Shown here: positions 8,001 through 16,814 of the stretch, in pieces | How the letters are laid out: the number at the start of each line of letters is the position of its first letter | Position numbering within the stretch: position 1 is the stretch's first letter | Source: JANMEB01 sp041745295 | GTDB lineage: Bacteria; Planctomycetota; Planctomycetia; Pirellulales; Pirellulaceae | DNA: 64,000 nucleotides | Assembly (NCBI GenBank): GCA_041745295.1 | Contig: JBGTJE010000089.1 | Location: 62,001 to 126,000, forward strand | Reading direction: 5' to 3' | Made by a program: the position numbers and the translations under genes | The notes under the pieces: model-generated | Seen by the model: the letters and a program-made list of their open reading frames with translations, nothing else | What the model was told of the DNA's origin: nothing | Database searches by the model: none

Positions 8001-8050
8001 ATTAATTTAACAATCTCTCGGTTGCTCCGATTGCGAGATTCTGCCAACCA

Positions 8051-8701
8051 ATGGGACGTCGCGCGCTGCCAAAACTCAATCCGCAGGTCGATGTTTCTGG
8101 TGTTTTGTTCTCGCTGGAGCACTTGGCGCCGCGACTGGCGGTTGACGAATGGTTCGGCCGTCCGGCCGAACTCGAAATTGAAGTTGGCAGCGGCAAAGGT
8201 CTGTTTTTGTTGACTGCCTCGGAGCGATCCCCCGAGCGAAATTTTCTCGGCAACGAACTGGCCCTAAAATACGCGCGGCTCTGTGCCTTTCGGCTGGCCC
8301 AACAGGGGCGGACCAATGCGCGAGTCATTCAAGGAGATGGGCTCAAGCTGTTTCGCGATTATTTGCCGGATGAAAGCGCGGCGGCCGTCCACATCTATTT
8401 TCCAGATCCTTGGTGGAAAGAGCGGCACCGCAAACGGCGAGTGATGCAAGCGTCGTTCCTGACCGATGTACACCGTGTGCTTAAAGCAGGTGGCGTATTG
8501 CATTTTTGGACGGACGTGGAGGAATATTTTCAAACGACCTGCGACTTGATCCGAGCGACCGTTCCATTACAAGGTCCCCTCGCGGTGGCCGAACCGACTT
8601 CACTGCACGACATGGACTTTCGCACTCATTTCGAACGGCGGATGCGGCGCCACGATCAACCCGTGTTTCGCAGCCAATTCGTAAAACCTACGGGCGGCTG
8701 A
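8051..8701 (+). CDS. trmB: tRNA (guanine-N7-)-methyltransferase
   Basis: Forms m7G46 in the variable loop of tRNA using S-adenosylmethionine; cytoplasmic, 216 aa. The SAM-binding loop LEIEVGSGKGLFL lies at about residues 41-53, and the TrmB signature YFPDPWWKERHRKRRVM at about 117-133. It begins with ATG at 8051 (MGRRALPKL). It overlaps the 3' end of purF, which runs the other way, by 14 bases, so the two genes converge without a terminator between them. Confidence 0.93.
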   Translation: MGRRALPKLNPQVDVSGVLFSLEHLAPRLAVDEWFGRPAELEIEVGSGKGLFLLTASERSPERNFLGNELALKYARLCAFRLAQQGRTNARVIQGDGLKLFRDYLPDESAAAVHIYFPDPWWKERHRKRRVMQASFLTDVHRVLKAGGVLHFWTDVEEYFQTTCDLIRATVPLQGPLAVAEPTSLHDMDFRTHFERRMRRHDQPVFRSQFVKPTGG

Positions 8702-10286
8702 CGCGTTCGTAGGTGCGTGCGGCTGTTGCGTCGCCGTTGGACGCATGATTGAGGGCCAATTGATAGAGTCGCTGGCCAGCCGGAGTTGGATAGCGGCCGT
8801 TGATGCAGGCCTGGCATAGCTGGTCGGCGGGCAGCCCAATTGCCTTGGCAATCGAGGCGATCGGCAAGTACCGCAGCGACTCGCAGCCCAGATCGCGCGC
8901 CATATCGTCCATGATTTCGCGAGTTAAATCGCCAGTGCCCTTCAAATATTTCGGCGCGAAAAGCTCGCCGACCGTCGACATGTCGATCCCGTAGAAGCAA
9001 GGGGCAATAATCGGCGGGCAAGCCACGCGGACGTGGACTTCGGCCGCTCCCCCTTCGGAATAAATGCGGTGCAGCAACGTCTTCATCGTGGTCGAGCGGA
9101 CGATCGAATCCTCGACCAAAATTACTCGTTTGTCTTGCAAGACTTCACGCAGCGGCGTGTACTTCAGCATCGCGCGTTGCCGGCGCTGTTCGGCATTTTG
9201 CTCGATAAACGTCCGCCCGCTGTAGCGGTTGCGAATCAGTCCTTCGCGCGAGGGAATCCCCAACTCGTAGGCCATCGAGTCGGCGGCGGCTTTGCTCGTA
9301 TCGGGAACGGGCACGATGATCGTGTTGCCGTCGTGGACGTCGATTCCTCCCTCAAGTTCCTCGAGCCGAGCCAACTCTGTTCCCAAACGCGTGCGAGCTT
9401 GGTAGACGCTGATTCCATCCAAGGAACTGGCGACGTTGGCGAAATAAATCCACTCGAAAAAGCAATGGGCTCGCCCGCACCGATCGGCAAAAGGTTGGAC
9501 TTCCAATTGACCGTTGATGATCGTGATCGCATATCCGGGGGCTAGCGATTGAATTTCTTCGCGTTCGAATCCGACGTTCAAAAGGGGCACGGTTTCGCTT
9601 GCCGCGGCAAACAGCGGGCCGGATTGGGCGTAGCACAGCGGCCGAATCCCCAGCGGATCACGGGCGATCAGCATGTCCCCGTTGGCGTCCAAATAAGTCA
9701 AACAGTACGAGCCGTCCAATTTGGCGCTCACCCGCCGCCACATTTCCAATAGATCGCGCGGCGGGGAGTGTGAAAGCTGCCGACTGATCTCATGCATGAT
9801 GACTTCCGTGTCCGAATCGCGCACCAAATGGAATTGTTCGTCCGCCAGCAACGCGGCCTTCAACTCCGGATAGTTGGCCAGTTGGCCATTAAAGCCCAGG
9901 GCGAACCATTTGTGCTTTTGCAAGTGATTGCGTTCAAAAGGCTGAGCGTAGCAGCGATCATCCTTGCCGCAGGTTGCGTAGCGGACGTGGCCGATCGCAG
10001 CCCGCCCGGCGTATTCGCGCATCAGGCTCTCGCTCTTGCCCTTGTGCGACAGCCGAAAGACTTCCGAGACGACTCCGATGTCCTTGTGCGTGTCGATTAA
10101 CTTTTCGCGGTGTGGGTTGTAGCTCGACATGCCCGCCGAAAGTTGGCCGCGATTCTGGATGTCTTGCAGCATCCGTGGGACTAACCGCGAAGCATCGTCA
10201 GGATTTTCGCCGATGATCCGGCTTGATGCAGTCGATGGCAAGTAATAGATCGCGACAATGCCGCACTCATGATGAAGTTCACTCAT
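8688..10286 (-). CDS. purF: Amidophosphoribosyltransferase (glutamine PRPP amidotransferase)
   Basis: Catalyses the first committed step of purine synthesis, PRPP plus glutamine to 5-phosphoribosylamine; 532 aa. The nucleophile is Cys8 (HHECGIVAIYY), so a seven-residue propeptide must be removed, as in the Bacillus-type enzyme. Cysteines in AHCFFEWIYFA, APCFYGIDMS and LCQACINGRYP match the four iron-sulfur ligands of that type. The PRPP-binding loop is VILVEDSIVRSTTMKTLL. It starts with ATG at 10286. It converges with trmB (14-base overlap). Confidence 0.95.
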   Translation of the reverse strand: MSELHHECGIVAIYYLPSTASSRIIGENPDDASRLVPRMLQDIQNRGQLSAGMSSYNPHREKLIDTHKDIGVVSEVFRLSHKGKSESLMREYAGRAAIGHVRYATCGKDDRCYAQPFERNHLQKHKWFALGFNGQLANYPELKAALLADEQFHLVRDSDTEVIMHEISRQLSHSPPRDLLEMWRRVSAKLDGSYCLTYLDANGDMLIARDPLGIRPLCYAQSGPLFAAASETVPLLNVGFEREEIQSLAPGYAITIINGQLEVQPFADRCGRAHCFFEWIYFANVASSLDGISVYQARTRLGTELARLEELEGGIDVHDGNTIIVPVPDTSKAAADSMAYELGIPSREGLIRNRYSGRTFIEQNAEQRRQRAMLKYTPLREVLQDKRVILVEDSIVRSTTMKTLLHRIYSEGGAAEVHVRVACPPIIAPCFYGIDMSTVGELFAPKYLKGTGDLTREIMDDMARDLGCESLRYLPIASIAKAIGLPADQLCQACINGRYPTPAGQRLYQLALNHASNGDATAARTYERVSRP

Positions 10287-10457
10287 TGCTCGCGTCTCGG
10301 ACAGTGGTCAGTACCCATTCGAATTCTAAGTGGATGAGTCTCTCGACTCAACCCGTTGTGTTTCCGCAGGGATCGCATCAGAATTGAGTCGCAATTGTCG
10401 CCATGCTTCCGGCCGATCAGGTTTGGACACTTTTGCCATCTCAACTGCAGGTCACGT

Positions 10458-11579
10458 ATGCTGACGATAGATCATTGGATTGCCGATCGAATGGGCAAAT
10501 TTGACAGCAGCGGCATCCGCAAGATGTTCGAACTTGCTGCCAAGCTCAAGGACCCGATCAACCTCTCGATTGGTGAACCCGACTTTGATGTCCCCCGGGA
10601 CGTCAAGCAATCGTTGATCGACGCAATCCAAACCGGCAAAAATGGTTACGCGCCGCCCCAAGGAATCCCGTCCCTGCGCGAGGAACTTCAGCGGCGTATC
10701 CAACGACAATTCAGCCAAGCGGACCGCAAAGTCATCATCACGTCGGGCACGAGCGGCGGGCTTACCCTGTTGATGATGAGTTTGATCAATCCGGGCGATG
10801 AAGTCATCATTTTTGATCCGTACTTCGTGCTGTACAACGCGCTCGCGGGATTGATGGGGGGCGTCGTCAAGCCCATCTCGACGTATCCCGATTTTCAGAT
10901 CGATCCCGATCAAGTCGAGGACGCGATCACCGATCGAACCAAGATGATCATCGTCAATAGCCCCGGAAATCCCACGGGAGTCTGCTGGGATCAAGCTCGA
11001 CTGCGCGATTTGGCGGTGCTGGCCGAGCGGCGCGGAGTTTGCCTGATTTCCGATGAGATCTACAGCGATTTCAACTATGATCAGCCGCACCACTGCGTCG
11101 CGGAATACAACTCGGAAGCGATCGTAGTCAATGGCTTTTCCAAGAGTCACGCGATGACCGGATTGCGGTTGGGATATGCGCATGGTCCGGCGCCAATTAT
11201 CGACGCAATGATTCAACTCCAGCAATTCACGTTTGTCTGTGCTCCCCAACCGTGCCAGTGGGCGGGACTTGCGGCTTTAAAGTCCGACGTCACTTCGCGG
11301 GTCGACGAATATCGCCGCAAGCGCGATCTCGTCGTCGCCGGGCTCAAGGACCACTACGAGCTGGTGGCTCCCAGCGGCGCGTTTTTTGCATTTCCCCAAG
11401 TTCCTTGGGGCACCGGCGAAGAATTCGTGCGCCGTGCGATCGAGCACAATTTGCTGGTAATTCCCGGCAAAGTCTTCAGCCGGCAAGACACCCATTTTCG
11501 CATCTCGATGGCCGCACCAGACGAGAAACTGCAACAGGGAATCGACGTACTAAAGCGGCTGGCAGAACAAGCTCCCTAG
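10458..11579 (+). CDS. Pyridoxal-phosphate aminotransferase, class I/II (aspartate/alanine aminotransferase-like)
   Basis: PLP-dependent transaminase of fold type I, 373 aa. Visible motifs are NLSIGEPDFDVP near the N-terminus, GYAPPQGIPSLREEL, the NSPGNPTG turn and the PLP lysine in NGFSKSHAMTGLRLGY. The ATG at 10458 is chosen because MLTIDHWIADRMGKF gives the usual family N-terminus; a longer upstream frame lacks support. Amino-acid specificity cannot be read; aspartate, alanine or aromatic substrates are possible. It diverges from purF across a 171-base gap where no clear promoter stands out. Confidence 0.88.
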   Translation: MLTIDHWIADRMGKFDSSGIRKMFELAAKLKDPINLSIGEPDFDVPRDVKQSLIDAIQTGKNGYAPPQGIPSLREELQRRIQRQFSQADRKVIITSGTSGGLTLLMMSLINPGDEVIIFDPYFVLYNALAGLMGGVVKPISTYPDFQIDPDQVEDAITDRTKMIIVNSPGNPTGVCWDQARLRDLAVLAERRGVCLISDEIYSDFNYDQPHHCVAEYNSEAIVVNGFSKSHAMTGLRLGYAHGPAPIIDAMIQLQQFTFVCAPQPCQWAGLAALKSDVTSRVDEYRRKRDLVVAGLKDHYELVAPSGAFFAFPQVPWGTGEEFVRRAIEHNLLVIPGKVFSRQDTHFRISMAAPDEKLQQGIDVLKRLAEQAP

Positions 11580-11596
11580 CAACTCGTTGGTGCCCA

Positions 11597-11770
11597 GTAG
11601 GTCTCGCGAGCCGAGCGAGACTTGGCCCCATCCCGGTTACACCATTTCAATTGACGTTCCAGGTCAGCAACGCCTGCCGAGTTCTGTTTGGACGGCGATC
11701 GGCGGGTTACGTGATTTTGACCTGTGAATTTATTGATAGGGCGATGTCTCGCTCGGCTCGCGCGACCTAC
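11597..11770. repeat. Inverted palindrome pair (GTCTCGC-GAGCCGA-GCGAGAC family)
   Basis: 11597-11621 contains the hairpin GTCTCGC, loop GAGCCGA, GCGAGAC; 11746-11770 is its inverted copy ending GCGCGACCTAC. The 124-base interior shows no gene. The same pair architecture recurs at 34727-34879. The right copy touches the 3' end of the small lipoprotein gene. Confidence 0.65.
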
Positions 11771-12030
11771 GGCTCGAATCCCGGTCGTCGCGCGGGGCTG
11801 GTGGATTGTACTTTAACCGGTTCCGAGAGCGGCCGTTCAAATCCTGACGGTCGTCCGCCGTCGACGGGAGGACCAATCGAATTGTCGGGGAACGGATCGT
11901 GGAGCACCGCCCGACTTCGTTGATAGTTGATCGTCCCAGGCGCTTCGCGGAATTGGGGCCGCAAACCGCAGCCGCTAAATACCAAAAATAGTATTCCCAG
12001 TCGCGCGCCAGTGAAGTCCGCAATTGCCAT
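11767..12030 (-). CDS. Small predicted lipoprotein of planctomycete type
   Basis: Product of 87 aa. The N-terminus has a short hydrophobic stretch LGILFLVFSGCG, with a lipobox-like SGC and Cys at position 21. It is followed by LRPQFREAPGTINYQRSRAVLHDPF and a D-N-S-I-G-P-P-V-D-GGRP segment. This pattern resembles small secreted proteins often seen in planctomycetes, from memory only. The last few residues (RRPGFEP) come from the adjacent repeat. It diverges from the selenoprotein gene. No function is known. Confidence 0.6.
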   Translation of the reverse strand: MAIADFTGARLGILFLVFSGCGLRPQFREAPGTINYQRSRAVLHDPFPDNSIGPPVDGGRPSGFERPLSEPVKVQSTSPARRPGFEP

Positions 12031-12213
12031 TTTTCCCTCGTTTTGCAGAGCAACGGTAGAAGATTGTGCCCGCCGCTACAAGATCATCCCGAAGTGAAAC
12101 CCGGCCACAGATATTCGGCGGTTTGTGCTATCATGATCAATTCGTTTCCGCGCTAAAGCTGTGCGGAAACGACGCATCCAAAGTTTTTTCCACGATCCGT
12201 TTGAGGAAGTTCC

Positions 12214-13644
12214 ATGAGAATAATGTGGCTAGTCCTTGGTGCACTATTGTTCGCTGGAGTCGGCACGGCGGCGGCGAGCGCCCGAGTTGACTCGACAGCA
12301 AAACCAACGACTCAAGAAAAAGAGACGCCGGACCCTCATGAACCGGCCCAAGAGGAAGCCGCCGAAGACTACAGTTCATTGACCAAAGAGGAATCGCTCG
12401 AAAAGGTCAAGGAATTGGGCGAACAATTTAACCATCAATTGGACGAATTCCGGAAGAAATTCCAAGCGGCGCCTGCCGAAGAGAAAGCCAAGCTTCGCAG
12501 CGAAATGCCGAAGCCCGACGCGCTCGTCGAGAAGTTCCAGAAATTGGCCGAGTTGCATCCGCAATCCGACGTCGAAGCTCAGGCCTTGCTTTGGATCGTG
12601 CAACATCAACGCAGCGGCGAAGTGTATGACCAATCCTTAGCGATCTTGGTGGAGCGACACGCTGGCCTGACCGAACTCAAGCCGATTGTCATGATGATGC
12701 AATACCAACCGCCGTCGGCCAAGACGAACGAGTTTTTCCAAAAGTTACGCGACAACGGCGCCGCACGAGAGTTGGGTGCCGTCGCCACGTACGCCTACCT
12801 GCAATACCAAAAGCGAGCGGCCGAATTAAAGACCAATTTGGCGGAAAATGCCGAAACCGCCAAACGCTACGAGGAAGCATACGGTAAGGAACAAGTCGAA
12901 TTCCTGCAGCAGATGACATCGCTGTCGGAGGACGAACTGTTGGCCGAGTTGGAAAAACTCGTGGCCGAATCTGGCGATGTTGTCTTATCTGGCGAGCGAA
13001 CCTTGGCCAGCGCTATCGAAGGGGATATTTTTGAATTGAAGTTCTTGCAAGTCGGCAAGGAAGTGCCCGATATCGAAGGCGAAGATATCGATGGCACGGA
13101 ATTCAAACTGAGCGATTACCGCGGAAAGGTAGTTGTGATCGATTTTTGGGGCGATTGGTGAGGCCCCTGCCGGGCCATGTACCCCCACGAGCGGTCGCTC
13201 GTAAAGCAATTGTCAAACGAAAAATTTGCATTGATCGGCGTCAACAGCGACAAGGATCGCGACGTTTTGAAAGACGTTCTGAAGGAAAAGAACATCACGT
13301 GGCGCAGTTTTTGGAATGGCGGGAGCACTTCCGGTCCGATCTCGACCCGCTGGAATGTCCGTGGCTGGCCGACGATTTACGTCCTCGATGCCAAAGGCAC
13401 GATTCGCTATAAAAACGTGCGTGGTGACGACCTCGACAAAGCACTCGAAACGCTACTCGGCGAAATAGGCGAACCGATCAGCATAAAGCACGACGAGGAA
13501 GCCGAAGAGGACGAAGAGGCAGCTCCAAGCGCTGAGAAAAAGGGCGCCAATCCCGACGCCGAGAAAAAAGACTCTCAGCCAGCCGAACCGAAGGCTGACT
13601 CCAAGGGCGCCACCGAGCCCGCGAAAACCGGCGGCGGACAATAA
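12214..13644 (+). CDS. Predicted selenoprotein: exported TlpA-like thioredoxin with UGPC active site
   Basis: One frame of 477 codons interrupted only by a TGA at 13159-13161. The codons around it read DFWGDW-TGA-GPCRAMYPHE, so TGA occupies the first Cys of the thioredoxin WCGPC motif and would be selenocysteine 316, with the resolving Cys at 319. The thioredoxin fold continues after the TGA with FALIGVNSDKD and the cis-Pro loop RGWPTIYVLD (Pro386). N-terminal signal peptide (MRIMWLVLGALLFAGVG), then a helical charged region (30-270), the TlpA-like domain (about 285-425) and a Lys/Glu/Pro/Ala-rich tail. A hairpin with a GGTC loop lies 31 bases after TGA. It is a likely envelope thiol oxidoreductase. 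A nonsense mutation is the alternative, but the downstream frame is fully preserved. Confidence 0.85.
13187..13202 (+). promoter_or_regulatory. Candidate bacterial SECIS hairpin
   Basis: Six-base-pair stem ACGAGC/GCTCGT with the four-base loop GGTC at 13193-13196. The loop begins 31 bases after the TGA at 13159-13161 and starts with GG, as in the E. coli fdhF SECIS (AGGUCU loop). It sits inside the coding region, as bacterial SECIS elements do. A second small hairpin (GGCCC/GGGCC, 13162-13176) lies directly after the TGA. Confidence 0.65.
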
Positions 13645-13672
13645 CCATCGCCGAGACGGCCTTATCGAGCTT

Positions 13673-13741
13673 GTTTAACGCCGAGCCGAACGCGACGGCC
13701 TCGAGTGAGATAATGCCGTCGCCTTCGGCTCGGCGTTAAAC
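13673..13741. repeat. Long inverted repeat between convergent genes (possible bidirectional terminator)
   Basis: Two 27-base arms, 13673-13699 and 13715-13741, are complementary with one mismatch, around a 15-base loop. They lie between the ends of the selenoprotein gene and queF, where a terminator for both would be expected. There is no T run after either arm, so it may instead be another paired palindrome repeat (arm core GCCGAGCCGAA). Confidence 0.7.
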
Positions 13742-13761
13742 GAAATGCAATTCGCCGCGAT

Positions 13762-14130
13762 CTACGGCCCGACTGGCCGATCGGGATACGTCACTGTGAC
13801 GACCGAGGAAATGCCGCCGCGCGGCGTGAATCGCGCGGTGAGCTCGAGTTGGCGCGGCTGGACGACGGCGAGAAAATCGTCCATGATCGAATTCGTCACG
13901 TGCTCGTAAAAAATCCCCTGATTGCGGAATTGCACGAGGTATAGCTTGAGGCTTTTCAATTCGACGCATTGGCGGTCGGGGACATAGCGAAACGTCAGCG
14001 TGCCGAAATCGGGTTGCCCCGTTTTCGGGCAGATCGACGTGAACTCCGGACAGACGATTTCAATCCAATAATTCCGATTGGGAAATTCGTTGTCAAAGAC
14101 CTCCAACGCTTGGCGAAAATCTGGGCTCAT
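13762..14130 (-). CDS. queF: 7-cyano-7-deazaguanine (preQ0) reductase, short type
   Basis: NADPH-dependent reduction of preQ0 to preQ1 in queuosine synthesis; 122 aa, the unimodular form. The catalytic Cys34 is in EFTSICPKTGQPDFG, with the partner Asp41, and the QueF motif ELKSLKLYL follows, then FRNQGIFYEH. The ATG at 14130 is preferred because AAGGGA lies about nine bases upstream; an in-frame TTG further up would add eight residues. queE, the enzyme that makes the preQ0 precursor CDG, is divergent 300 bases away. Confidence 0.92.
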   Translation of the reverse strand: MSPDFRQALEVFDNEFPNRNYWIEIVCPEFTSICPKTGQPDFGTLTFRYVPDRQCVELKSLKLYLVQFRNQGIFYEHVTNSIMDDFLAVVQPRQLELTARFTPRGGISSVVTVTYPDRPVGP

Positions 14131-14235
14131 GGAAATCGAATCCCTTGGAGGCAAAGAATTAATGGCGCGGATGAAAACTCAAGCGGTTGTTGATGTGACA
14201 AGGTTGACGATCGATCTGGGCAAAAAATCAGAATC

Positions 14236-14280
14236 GTTCCCTCGCCCCCGCTTCGGGGAAGAGGGTAGGGTGAGGGGGGC
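14236..14280. repeat. Dispersed GC palindrome (CCTCGCCCCCGCTTCGGGG family)
   Basis: Hairpin CCCCGCTTCGGGG followed by AGAGGGTAGGGTGAGGGG. The same sequence, slightly varied, occurs at 29384-29424. It lies in the 297-base divergent gap between queF and queE, where I recognise neither a preQ1 riboswitch nor a promoter. Confidence 0.55.
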
Positions 14281-14427
14281 GTCCCGGCTCTCGGATAGCC
14301 TCATAATCTAGTTGAATTCGGTGGTTGACGCTCGAACTCTGCGTCGTCGCCGAACCTCGAGCTGGGCGATGAATGGACCGTCCATTGTGTGCGAATGTGA
14401 GGCATTGAAAAGGGCAGCAACGGTGAA

Positions 14428-15120
14428 ATGACCGTGTTGATTTCCGAAATATTTCGATCGCGACAAGGCGAAGGACGGTTGACGGGAACCGATAGCGCCT
14501 TCGTGCGCTTATCGGGCTGCAACCTGCGATGTTGGTTTTGCGACACCCCATACACCTCATGGGAACCGGAAGGATCGCAGGTCTCGCTCGATGAAATCAC
14601 GCGCCAGGTCGCGGAAAAACCATCGACGCACGTCGTAATCACGGGGGGCGAGCCGATGCTATCCCCGCAACTCGGCGAACTGACCCAAAGGATTGAGGCC
14701 TTGGGGCGGCATGTGACGATCGAAACAGCAGGGACAGTTTTCCAAGAAGTGCATTGCGATTTGATGTCGATCAGTCCCAAGCTTTCCAACTCGACACCGT
14801 CATTAGCGCGGGCCGGTACTTGGCGGCAACGGCACGATGCGACTCGGCACCGAGCCGACGTCGTTCAACACTTGATCGAAGACCACGATTACCAACTCAA
14901 ATTCGTAGTCGACACACCGATTGATTTGGAAGAAATCGACCACTACCTTGGGGAATTTCCCGCAGTCGACCCCACCCGGGTTTGGCTGATGCCCCAAGGC
15001 GTCGAGGTCGATGCGCTCCTGCAGCGCGAATCATGGCTCGAACCGCATTGCCAATCACGCGGATTTCAACTTTGTTCTCGCCGGCAAATCGAGTGGTACG
15101 GCAACCAGCGCGGCACGTAA
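14428..15120 (+). CDS. queE: 7-carboxy-7-deazaguanine synthase (radical SAM)
   Basis: Radical S-adenosylmethionine enzyme that converts CPH4 to 7-carboxy-7-deazaguanine on the way to queuosine; 230 aa. The iron-sulfur cluster motif is CxxxCxxC: Cys31, Cys35 and Cys38 in SGCNLRCWFCDTPYT. The upstream QGEG of the family is at about residues 13-16, and the SAM-binding VVITGGEPML follows at about 69-78. It starts with ATG at 14428. Queuosine partner queF is on the opposite strand next door; queC and queD are not in the window. Confidence 0.93.
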   Translation: MTVLISEIFRSRQGEGRLTGTDSAFVRLSGCNLRCWFCDTPYTSWEPEGSQVSLDEITRQVAEKPSTHVVITGGEPMLSPQLGELTQRIEALGRHVTIETAGTVFQEVHCDLMSISPKLSNSTPSLARAGTWRQRHDATRHRADVVQHLIEDHDYQLKFVVDTPIDLEEIDHYLGEFPAVDPTRVWLMPQGVEVDALLQRESWLEPHCQSRGFQLCSRRQIEWYGNQRGT

Positions 15121-15156
15121 GGGAATTGCAGTTGTTGCGGCATCGCTGGCGATCCA

Positions 15157-15200
15157 CCCCTCCCCAGCCCTCCCCGCAACGAAGCGCTGGGGGAGGGAGT
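15157..15200. repeat. GC-rich hairpin downstream of queE
   Basis: CCCTCCCC...GGGGGAGGG arms around an AACGAAGCGCT loop, in the 127-base gap between the convergent ends of queE and the small gene at 15248. A similar CCCTCCC/GGGAGGG hairpin is at about 24915-24958. It could act as a terminator or be a dispersed repeat. Confidence 0.45.
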
Positions 15201-15247
15201 TTGAACGCTTTTGCGCTCGTTCGTTGTCAGCCCTTAACTCTTGTCTC

Positions 15248-15595
15248 TCAACTCTCAACTTCCAACAATTCGTGAATCCGGTCGACGCTGGCTTGCAAGG
15301 ATCGGCCCGCCATTAGAAAGTTAGTGTGCGAAGAAATCTGAGGCTGGACGCGTTGGTAAAGATCGTTGGCCGCGATAAGTTTTCGAATTTTTTTTCGAGC
15401 GAGCTTCAAGAATTGATCCCAGTCCTTTTGCTCGAACGCGGGACCGAGCGCATGGGAATAGTCATACAATTCCCGGTAGACTTCCCGCAGTTCTTCGTCC
15501 TCTTCGGCTTCTTCCGAGTGTTTTACAAACGTGCGCACCATCCACACGTGGCAGAGTTCTCGTTCGATCAGGCTGGCAATTTCGGCGGGCGTCAT
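15248..15595 (-). CDS. Conserved-looking hypothetical protein, coupled to permease gene
   Basis: 115 aa, starting MTPAEIASLIERELCHVWMVRTF. The ATG at 15595 overlaps the stop of the upstream permease gene by ATGA, which strongly implies translational coupling and fixes the start. The protein is charged and probably all helical, with an acidic stretch KHSEEAEEDEELREVY and a later KLARKKIRKLI. No signal peptide or membrane segment. No family is recognised; coupling suggests a role with the permease. Confidence 0.7.
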   Translation of the reverse strand: MTPAEIASLIERELCHVWMVRTFVKHSEEAEEDEELREVYRELYDYSHALGPAFEQKDWDQFLKLARKKIRKLIAANDLYQRVQPQISSHTNFLMAGRSLQASVDRIHELLEVES

Positions 15596-16584
15596 GAGGT
15601 GGCTGGCGCCGCGGGGGCATGGGGAGCCGAGCGAGGAGCTGTGAGCAACACGGTAACGGCTCCAAGAATTACGAGAGCCAAGCTGATGAAAAACATACCG
15701 TTCACCGAGCCCCATTTGTCGTGCCGAGTGAGCTCGAAAAGGGTGTTCACAATGGGGGCGCCACCGAAGACTAGCGGCATGACCAGAATCGGTTTGCCGC
15801 CGAAATTGAAAGCGTAAATAATCCCCAGCGCACCGAGCGCTCCCGCCGCACCCGCGGCCAACGAGCAGGCTGCGCCATTCAGAGTCCATGCGCCCGCATT
15901 GATGACAATGACGCTCTGCATCAGCAGGGGAATGACGACTGCAACGGTGAAATAGGCCAAACCGACGCAGATGAACGGACGCAGACGGCTGCCCGACATT
16001 TTGGTTTGGCCGCTATGCAAAATCGGGCCATACGACCCCCAACAAAACGCCGTCATGCAGATCCCGAGTGCCACCATGGCGAACTGACCGGCATCGAGCG
16101 ACGGCGTTTTGGCCTCTGACGGCCTGAAGTACATCACGCCGGCCGCGCCGAGAGCGACGATCGTCACGCCAACAAAAAACAAAATGTTCGCCTTGCGAAC
16201 CGTTCGATGCATGAGCATGGTGACCAGCGTATTGATCACAGGGGCGCCGCCAAAAACCAACGGCACAACGTAAACGGGACTTCCCCGATTTTCCAAGGCG
16301 ATAATCATTCCAACGGCTCCCAGTGCACCCACGACGCCGGCGAGGTATGACCAGACAAAGCCGGCAATGGACCACCTCCCGGTTTCTCCTTTGGTGAATA
16401 ACACGACGACCGGCACGAGCACAGCGATCATAAAATAAGCAATCCCGACGCAAATCAACGGCTCGATCCGGCTGAGCTTGCCGTCGACTCCCATGAGTTT
16501 TTGGCCTTCTTGCAAAACGGGCGCATAAATGCCCCAGAAAAAAATGGTCATCAGCACAAAAACGAGGTATCGAAAGTTCTGCAT
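15592..16584 (-). CDS. Ten-helix membrane protein with internal duplication (EamA/DMT-like permease)
   Basis: 330 aa, almost all hydrophobic, about ten transmembrane helices. The two halves repeat each other: FFWGIYAPVLQEGQ against FCWGSYGPILHSGQ, and YVVPLVFGGAPVINTLVTM against LVMPLVFGGAPIVNTLFEL. This inverted or tandem five-plus-five arrangement is typical of the drug/metabolite transporter superfamily. The substrate is unknown. It starts with ATG at 16584 and ends in an ATGA overlap with the next small gene. The C-terminus is Ala/Pro-rich. Confidence 0.8.
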   Translation of the reverse strand: MQNFRYLVFVLMTIFFWGIYAPVLQEGQKLMGVDGKLSRIEPLICVGIAYFMIAVLVPVVVLFTKGETGRWSIAGFVWSYLAGVVGALGAVGMIIALENRGSPVYVVPLVFGGAPVINTLVTMLMHRTVRKANILFFVGVTIVALGAAGVMYFRPSEAKTPSLDAGQFAMVALGICMTAFCWGSYGPILHSGQTKMSGSRLRPFICVGLAYFTVAVVIPLLMQSVIVINAGAWTLNGAACSLAAGAAGALGALGIIYAFNFGGKPILVMPLVFGGAPIVNTLFELTRHDKWGSVNGMFFISLALVILGAVTVLLTAPRSAPHAPAAPATS

Positions 16585-16814
16585 ATTAAAAGGGAATTAC
16601 GAATTGAAGAAAGGGAAATGAGCGATTAGGTGCGCTTTCGCATCTCTATGTCCAGTTGGCTTTCTCAAAACTCAAGTATGGGGTCTCAAATCTGACATCG
16701 GTAACCCGGATTCCAAATTCTGATCTGAACACTGAAAACTGAACACTGAAAACCTGATAGTCTAATCGAATCGCGAGTCGAGCCCAATGACGAGTGGTTC
16801 GGGTGTGCGGTGGT

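Noticed and set aside
11730..12053. Reading frames overlapping the small lipoprotein gene on the minus strand
   Set aside because: The 107-residue frame has no plausible start or signal sequence; the frame at 11767-12030 has a lipobox and a better composition.
13162..13176. The GGCCC/GGGCC hairpin directly after the TGA as the SECIS element
   Set aside because: Its loop is only about 5-10 bases from the TGA and lacks the leading G; the hairpin at 13187-13202 fits the known distance and loop better.
14131..14427. preQ1 riboswitch upstream of the queuosine genes
   Set aside because: The hairpin in this gap is a dispersed repeat found again at 29384; no preQ1 pseudoknot pattern is seen.
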